A DNA stretch of 42,339 nt from a virus. Of the stretch, positions 38,633-42,339 are shown in pieces. The DNA lies in IMG/VR virus record IMGVR_UViG_3300037189_018584, positions 1 to 42,339 of that record, one strand, 5' to 3'. Below the pieces are notes generated by a model that worked only from the letters and a program-made list of their open reading frames with translations, was not told the origin of the DNA and made no database searches. The position numbers and the translations under genes are program-made. Numbering within the stretch: the first letter of the stretch is position 1; each line of letters begins with the position of its first letter.

Positions 38633-39848
38633 ATCAGCAGTAATAACATCAGTTTGTGAAAATAAAGATATCTCTACTGTTCTTGCTGAAAATATTGATG
38701 AAGTTTTTACATCTCACAGAGATGTTTGGGAAGGACTTAAATCTTATTATTTAAAGTTTAAATCAGTTCCAGATGTTTCAGTACTTACAGAAAAATTTAA
38801 AGATTTTGAACCAACAAATGTCAAAGGCGAGACCGCATATTATTTAGACCAACTTAAAAATGAATATCTTGCAAGTAGGTTGCGAAACCTTCTTTTAAGT
38901 TCAGGCGCTAGTTTAAAAACAGAAGCATCAAGTCGAGTTATTCTTCAAATGCAATCAGAGCTTAATTCTCTAGGAAAGCTAACCTCTGCTGTTAGAGATG
39001 TTGATTTAACAGACTTTAAGCTTGCAGAAAAACACTTTGAGTCTGTCAAAAATCGTTCTGATGCAATGGGCGGAAGCCCAGGAATCATGACAGGGTTTAA
39101 AGCTATAGACTACGCATATCCCACTGGAATGGCTCCAGGGCACCTAATTGTTATGATTGGTTGGCCAGGTAGGGGTAAGACTTGGATGAGCTCCTATTTG
39201 GCTTGTAGGGCATGGGAACAAGGCTTTAAACCTATGATCATATCTCTTGAAATGACACCAGAAAATATGCGTGACCGCATATATACCATGTTGGGCTCAG
39301 GTTTATTTAAAGCATCAGATTTTTCAAGAGGACAAGTAGACATAAGTTCATTTGATGATTGGGCTACAAAAAAGTTTAAAGATAAAAATCAATTCATACT
39401 AGTATCTAATGAAGGCACGGGACAAGTAACTCCAAATACAGTTCAGGCCAAAATTGATCAACATAAGCCAGACTTAGTAATTCTTGATTATCATCAACTA
39501 TTTAATGATTCATCTGGAGCTAAATCAGAAGTAGAAAGAAATAGAAATATTTCTCGTGACTTTAAATTGCTTGCAGTAAGAAATAATATTCCAATTATTG
39601 ATATTACCGCAGCAACTATGGATGATATTTCAGATCAAGATTCTCCGCCATTATTGTCACAGGTAGCATGGTCAAAAGCAATTGAATACGATGCTGATAT
39701 GGCAATGGCAGTCCATAGAACTCCAGATACCAATATTATTGAGGTAGTATCAAGAAAAAATCGTCATGGAACTGAATTTGATTTCTATCTTGACTGGGAT
39801 TTAAATCGGGGAATTATTCAAGAATTGTATGACAATCCAATAACATAA
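38622..39848 (+). CDS. DnaB-like replicative helicase
   Basis: The start at ATG 38622 (408 residues) follows AGAAAGAG; a TTG at 38607 would add five residues. Residues ~1-120 form a DnaB N-terminal-like helical region. The RecA-like core carries Walker A GWPGRGKTW (Lys186, Thr187), IISLEMTPENMRDRI (motif 1a-like), Walker B LVILDYH (Asp289), and SKAIEYDADMAMAV followed by SRKNRHG near the C-terminus, the usual motif 4/arginine-finger region. It unwinds DNA ahead of the polymerase as a hexamer. It is shorter than bacterial DnaB (about 450-470). It precedes primase, single-strand-binding and polymerase genes. Confidence 0.9.
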   Translation: MNTESAVITSVCENKDISTVLAENIDEVFTSHRDVWEGLKSYYLKFKSVPDVSVLTEKFKDFEPTNVKGETAYYLDQLKNEYLASRLRNLLLSSGASLKTEASSRVILQMQSELNSLGKLTSAVRDVDLTDFKLAEKHFESVKNRSDAMGGSPGIMTGFKAIDYAYPTGMAPGHLIVMIGWPGRGKTWMSSYLACRAWEQGFKPMIISLEMTPENMRDRIYTMLGSGLFKASDFSRGQVDISSFDDWATKKFKDKNQFILVSNEGTGQVTPNTVQAKIDQHKPDLVILDYHQLFNDSSGAKSEVERNRNISRDFKLLAVRNNIPIIDITAATMDDISDQDSPPLLSQVAWSKAIEYDADMAMAVHRTPDTNIIEVVSRKNRHGTEFDFYLDWDLNRGIIQELYDNPIT

Positions 39849-39858
39849 TTTATGCAAT

Positions 39859-39894
39859 CAATCTTTAAATTGATATAATTATCAAGAAAGATTG
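39859..39894. promoter_or_regulatory. Long interrupted palindrome overlapping a promoter
   Basis: CAATCTTT (39859-39866) pairs with AAAGATTG (39887-39894), and inside it TTGATA (39870-39875) pairs with TATCAA (39880-39885) around a TAAT loop. The 14 paired bases enclose the -10 element. It may be an operator or an RNA hairpin at the 5' end of the next transcript. Confidence 0.5.
39871..39879 (+). promoter_or_regulatory. Extended -10 promoter after helicase gene
   Basis: TGA-TATAAT with hexamer 39874-39879 lies within the palindrome. The leader to ATG 39901 would be about 15 bases. No good -35 is visible. Confidence 0.55.
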
Positions 39895-39900
39895 GTGATC

Positions 39901-40182
39901 ATGTACCCAAGAAAGATACATGACTTTTGGATAAATGGAATTATTAAAGATGATTCTAAATTTCAAAGTTCTAGGGAGAATTATGAAAGACTTTTGGTTC
40001 AGCAAATGCGAAGCAAAGGTTATGTTCCTGTACTTGACATGCAACCACAATTTAATGTAAAATATAATAATGAAAAAGATCACTACACTTTCAATCTTGT
40101 AATGTACGGCATGTATATTGGAAAAGCCAAAGCATTAAAATACGAAGGTTTCTCTGGTCAGAGCTTAATACCTAAAGGATAA
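39901..40182 (+). CDS. Hypothetical protein between helicase and primase
   Basis: ATG 39901 gives 93 residues; TTG 39892 and GTG 39895 are alternative in-frame starts that lie too close to any purine-rich site. Recognisable pieces are YPRKIHDFWINGIIKDDSKF, then MRSKGYVPVLDMQPQFNVKY and LVMYGMYIGKAKALKYEGFS. The pattern is of a small alpha/beta protein with an aromatic middle. I cannot assign a family. It has its own promoter but ends four bases before the primase gene, so both are co-transcribed. Confidence 0.6.
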   Translation: MYPRKIHDFWINGIIKDDSKFQSSRENYERLLVQQMRSKGYVPVLDMQPQFNVKYNNEKDHYTFNLVMYGMYIGKAKALKYEGFSGQSLIPKG

Positions 40183-40185
40183 AAA

Positions 40186-41145
40186 ATGTTAGATGCATAT
40201 ACAAAAGCGGATCTCCGCTCTATTTTGCGTTCTTGCAATGTAAACATTATTTCAGAAACAGGAACTGATTTTTTATGTTTATGTCCGTTTCACCACAATG
40301 TTGATTCACCAGCATTTGCAGTAAGTTATTCAAAAGGTCTTTATATTTGTTACAATCAAAACTGCAACTCATCTGGCACGGTACTTGATTTAGTAAAGCT
40401 GCTTACTGGAAGAAATGATTTTGAAGCATTAAGGTTTATTTCTCAAAACAAACAAACAGAAGAAGAAGCATTTGAAGATGGACTAAAAGATTTGCTTGAT
40501 GAAAAACCAGAGTTTGCTATATTTCCAGAAGAAACTCTTGCAAAATTGCATGAAGAGCTTTTGATAAATGCAGAAGCAAAAGAATATTTTAAATCAAGGC
40601 ATATTAATTTATCAGCAGTAGAGCATTTTAGGCTCGGGTATTCTTCTAATATGGGCATGGTAACAGTACCACTTCATTCACCAGACGGTCAAGCTGTTGG
40701 AATTATTGGTAGATCAATTACTGATAAAAGATTTAAAAATAGTGTAAATTTACCACGTAATAAAACTATGTTTAATTTGCACAGGGCAAAGCGTGAAGGC
40801 GGTACAATCGTTGTTGTTGAATCAAGTTTTGATGCAATTCGTTTATGGCAAGCGGGTTATCCAAATGCAGTTGCAACACTTGGCGGTAGTATATCTGATA
40901 TTAATATACAAAATTTAAATAAATATGCATCAACAATTATTATAATGACAGACAACGATACGGCTGGAAGAGCACTAGGAAAAACAATAGCAAATAAGCT
41001 AAAAAATAAAAATGTTTTGTGGTCTCAATATGACTACAATACAGTGTATCCTCATTTTGCTAAAGATGTGGGCGATATGACTGATGAAGAAATAAAACAG
41101 TGTATAAAAAATGCAATTCCGCATTTTGAGTACGCAAATATATGA
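40186..41145 (+). CDS. DnaG-type primase (zinc-binding and TOPRIM domains)
   Basis: The 319-residue protein has CPFHH (Cys33, His36) and CYNQNC (Cys55, Cys60) at its N-terminus, the CHC2 zinc motif with a slightly wider last spacing than bacterial DnaG. The TOPRIM part includes TIVVVESSFDAIRL (catalytic Glu) and IIIMTDNDTAGRALG (Asp pair) at about residues 206-265. GYSSNMGMVTVPLHSPDGQ fits the central core. It makes RNA primers for lagging-strand synthesis. At 319 residues it lacks the helicase-interaction domain of DnaG, which may be replaced by another operon protein. A candidate promoter for the next gene lies at its 3' end. Confidence 0.9.
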   Translation: MLDAYTKADLRSILRSCNVNIISETGTDFLCLCPFHHNVDSPAFAVSYSKGLYICYNQNCNSSGTVLDLVKLLTGRNDFEALRFISQNKQTEEEAFEDGLKDLLDEKPEFAIFPEETLAKLHEELLINAEAKEYFKSRHINLSAVEHFRLGYSSNMGMVTVPLHSPDGQAVGIIGRSITDKRFKNSVNLPRNKTMFNLHRAKREGGTIVVVESSFDAIRLWQAGYPNAVATLGGSISDINIQNLNKYASTIIIMTDNDTAGRALGKTIANKLKNKNVLWSQYDYNTVYPHFAKDVGDMTDEEIKQCIKNAIPHFEYANI

Positions 41146-41151
41146 TATAAT
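41143..41151 (+). promoter_or_regulatory. Extended -10 promoter for the single-strand-binding gene
   Basis: TGA-TATAAT (hexamer 41146-41151) begins at the primase stop codon. It fits the increased need for the single-strand-binding protein. A weak GGGC/GCCC hairpin lies in the leader at 41161-41176. Confidence 0.6.
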
Positions 41152-41198
41152 AAAAAAACAGGGCATTCTATAGCCCCTTTACACAAGGAGAATATAAT

Positions 41199-41876
41199 AT
41201 GGGAATAGTTAAAGGTTTAAACGCTTTAAACAAACAAATGGAAAAACCAGCCTCGTCTGGTGATTCACAAAAAGGTAGATGGCTACAACTTAAAGATGGC
41301 CAATCATTAAAAATCCGCTTCATGCAAGAAATTGATCCAGACTCATCTTCATATATTGAAAAAGCAGGTTTGGCATTTATTGCAGTTGAGCACACAAACC
41401 CAAAAGATTACAAGCGCAAAGCACTTTGTACAATTGAAGACCTAGGTCGTTGCTTTGGTTGTGAACAACACCGACGTGACCCAAAGTCTGGTTGGAAAGG
41501 TCGTTCACGTTTTTATGCTAATGTTCTTGTTGACGATGGTCAAGAAGAGCCATATGTTGCAATTTTTTCACAAGGTGCTGGTCCAAAATCAGCAACTCCA
41601 GAAATCATTAACTACGCAGGAGAGACTGGAAGCATCTCTAATCTTAACTGGAAGTTAAAGCGCACAGGTACGGCAACGGATACTAATTATTCAATTATTC
41701 CTTTGCCAACCGCAGATGTAAAACCAATTGATTTAGAAAAGTATGAACTATTTGACTTAGAAAAATCAGCAGTTCGCAATGTTTCTTACGAAGAGCAAGA
41801 AGCATTTTATTTTGGCATTACATCAGATTCTTCAGAAGAATCACTTCAATCAGCATCATCAGCAGTAGAATGGTAA
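41199..41876 (+). CDS. Single-stranded DNA-binding protein (gp32-like)
   Basis: The 225-residue protein follows AAGGAG at 41185-41190. It has a zinc-like set C77, C85, C88 and H91 in LCTIEDLGRCFGCEQH and a basic, aromatic stretch (SGWKGRSRFYANVLVDDG) typical of the OB-fold core of T4 gp32-type binding proteins. The C-terminus is acidic and Ser-rich (SSEESLQSASSAVEW), as in other single-strand-binding proteins where the acidic tail binds replication partners. Length is less than T4 gp32 (about 300). The position between primase and polymerase fits its role of coating single-stranded DNA during replication. Confidence 0.8.
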   Translation: MGIVKGLNALNKQMEKPASSGDSQKGRWLQLKDGQSLKIRFMQEIDPDSSSYIEKAGLAFIAVEHTNPKDYKRKALCTIEDLGRCFGCEQHRRDPKSGWKGRSRFYANVLVDDGQEEPYVAIFSQGAGPKSATPEIINYAGETGSISNLNWKLKRTGTATDTNYSIIPLPTADVKPIDLEKYELFDLEKSAVRNVSYEEQEAFYFGITSDSSEESLQSASSAVEW

Positions 41877-41887
41877 TTCGCTAAATA

Positions 41888-42339
41888 ATGAAATTTGCCC
41901 ACCTTCACGTTCATTCGCATTATTCGCTTATGGATGGTTTAAACACACCTTATGAGCTTCTTAAAGCTGCACAGAAGGCTGGGCAAGTTTCGTTAGCAAT
42001 TACAGATCACGGAACTCTATCATCACATAGAGACATGCAAATTGCTGCAAAAGAACTTGGTATGAAGCCAATACTTGGGCTTGAGGCATATCTTTCAGAA
42101 ACAGATCGTTTTGACAAAAGAGCAGTAGCAAAAAGAGAAGATAATACTTCTTTATACTCGCACATCATTCTATTAGCAAAAAATGATTTAGGTTTAAAAA
42201 ATCTTCAAAAGCTTTCTCAAATTGCTTGGACAGAAGGTTATTATCATAAGCCACGAATTGATATGGAAGTTCTTTTTGAGTTTGGTGACGGTATAATTGT
42301 ATTGTCTGGTTGCATGGGTGGAATTATTTCTAAGGCTAT
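41888..42339 (+). CDS. DnaE-type DNA polymerase III alpha subunit, N-terminal part (3' truncated)
   Basis: Start is ATG 41888 in the gap after the single-strand-binding gene; 150 codons are visible before the window ends. The start MKFAHLHVHSHYSLMDG and SLAITDHGTLSS are the first two PHP-domain motifs (metal-binding His residues), and the continuing pattern GMKPILGLEAYLSETDR, SLYSHIILLAKNDLGLKNLQ and IIVLSGCMGGIISKAY is the PHP-to-palm start of bacterial DnaE. It is the phage's replicative DNA polymerase, and its rest lies outside the window. A cellular-type DnaE in a phage is less common than family A or B polymerases. No ribosome binding site is obvious before the ATG. Confidence 0.93.
   Translation, partial: MKFAHLHVHSHYSLMDGLNTPYELLKAAQKAGQVSLAITDHGTLSSHRDMQIAAKELGMKPILGLEAYLSETDRFDKRAVAKREDNTSLYSHIILLAKNDLGLKNLQKLSQIAWTEGYYHKPRIDMEVLFEFGDGIIVLSGCMGGIISKA

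Noticed and set aside
41161-41176. GGGC...GCCC hairpin in the leader of the single-strand-binding gene
   Set aside because: Only four pairs with an eight-base loop form. It is too weak to call a terminator or riboswitch.
1-42339. CRISPR array, tRNA genes, integrase or attachment site
   Set aside because: I saw no spaced identical repeats outside coding arrays, no cloverleaf with a conserved TTC arm in the few gaps, and no recombinase motif.

Overview
The window is part of the genome of a tailed double-stranded DNA phage with a long tail and no sheath gene, so most likely a siphovirus. Every recognisable gene lies on the + strand. Genes are packed end to end, often with ATGA or TAATG overlaps, and the DNA is AT-rich. 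Portal, prohead protease, HK97-fold capsid, connector, tail-chaperone, tape-measure and DnaB/DnaG/DnaE-type replication genes are all present. Several genes seem to start at or within a few bases of the predicted transcription start, and the two clear hairpin terminators lack a U-tract. Both traits are common in Actinobacteria. Together with the style of the small tail and replication genes they suggest an actinobacterial, perhaps aquatic, host. The host assignment is inference.

Layout. (1) 1-7410: the end of a glycine-rich virion protein, two small proteins, and then a compact sugar/sulfate cassette. The cassette holds an APS-kinase/nucleotidyltransferase fusion, a DUF2061 membrane protein, two different PAPS-type sulfotransferases, a GT2 and a GT32-like glycosyltransferase, an uncharacterised phage family protein, a GH130-like beta-propeller and a TPR protein. 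(2) 7411-10655: a collagen-like fibre and a LamG-domain tail protein. (3) 10656-15360: the head module, with a small conserved protein, portal, prohead protease with an in-frame nested scaffold gene, and major capsid protein. (4) 15361-34436: connectors, major tail protein, frameshifted tail chaperones, a 1665-residue tape measure, distal tail and hub proteins, and fibre proteins with fibronectin-like and carbohydrate-binding-like domains. (5) 34437-36109: small helical proteins, a possible fibre tip and an HNH endonuclease. (6) 36110-37210: a metallophosphoesterase and a holin candidate. (7) 37211-42339: a zinc ribbon, a possible DNA-binding protein, helicase, primase, a gp32-like single-stranded DNA-binding protein and the start of a DnaE-type polymerase. 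No terminase, endolysin, integrase, tRNA or CRISPR array was seen.

How it fits together. Regions 2-5 build the virion and regions 6-7 cover lysis and replication. The most unusual part is region 1, which places a PAPS-producing enzyme next to two PAPS-consuming sulfotransferases and two glycosyltransferases, beside fibre genes. The likely reading is that the phage makes its own activated sulfate and builds or alters a sulfated glycan, either on its own virion or on the host surface. Extended -10 promoters (TGNTATAAT-like) recur in the few intergenic gaps, and two hairpin-plus-promoter pairs sit after the major capsid and major tail genes. No stretch over 300 bases lacks a gene.
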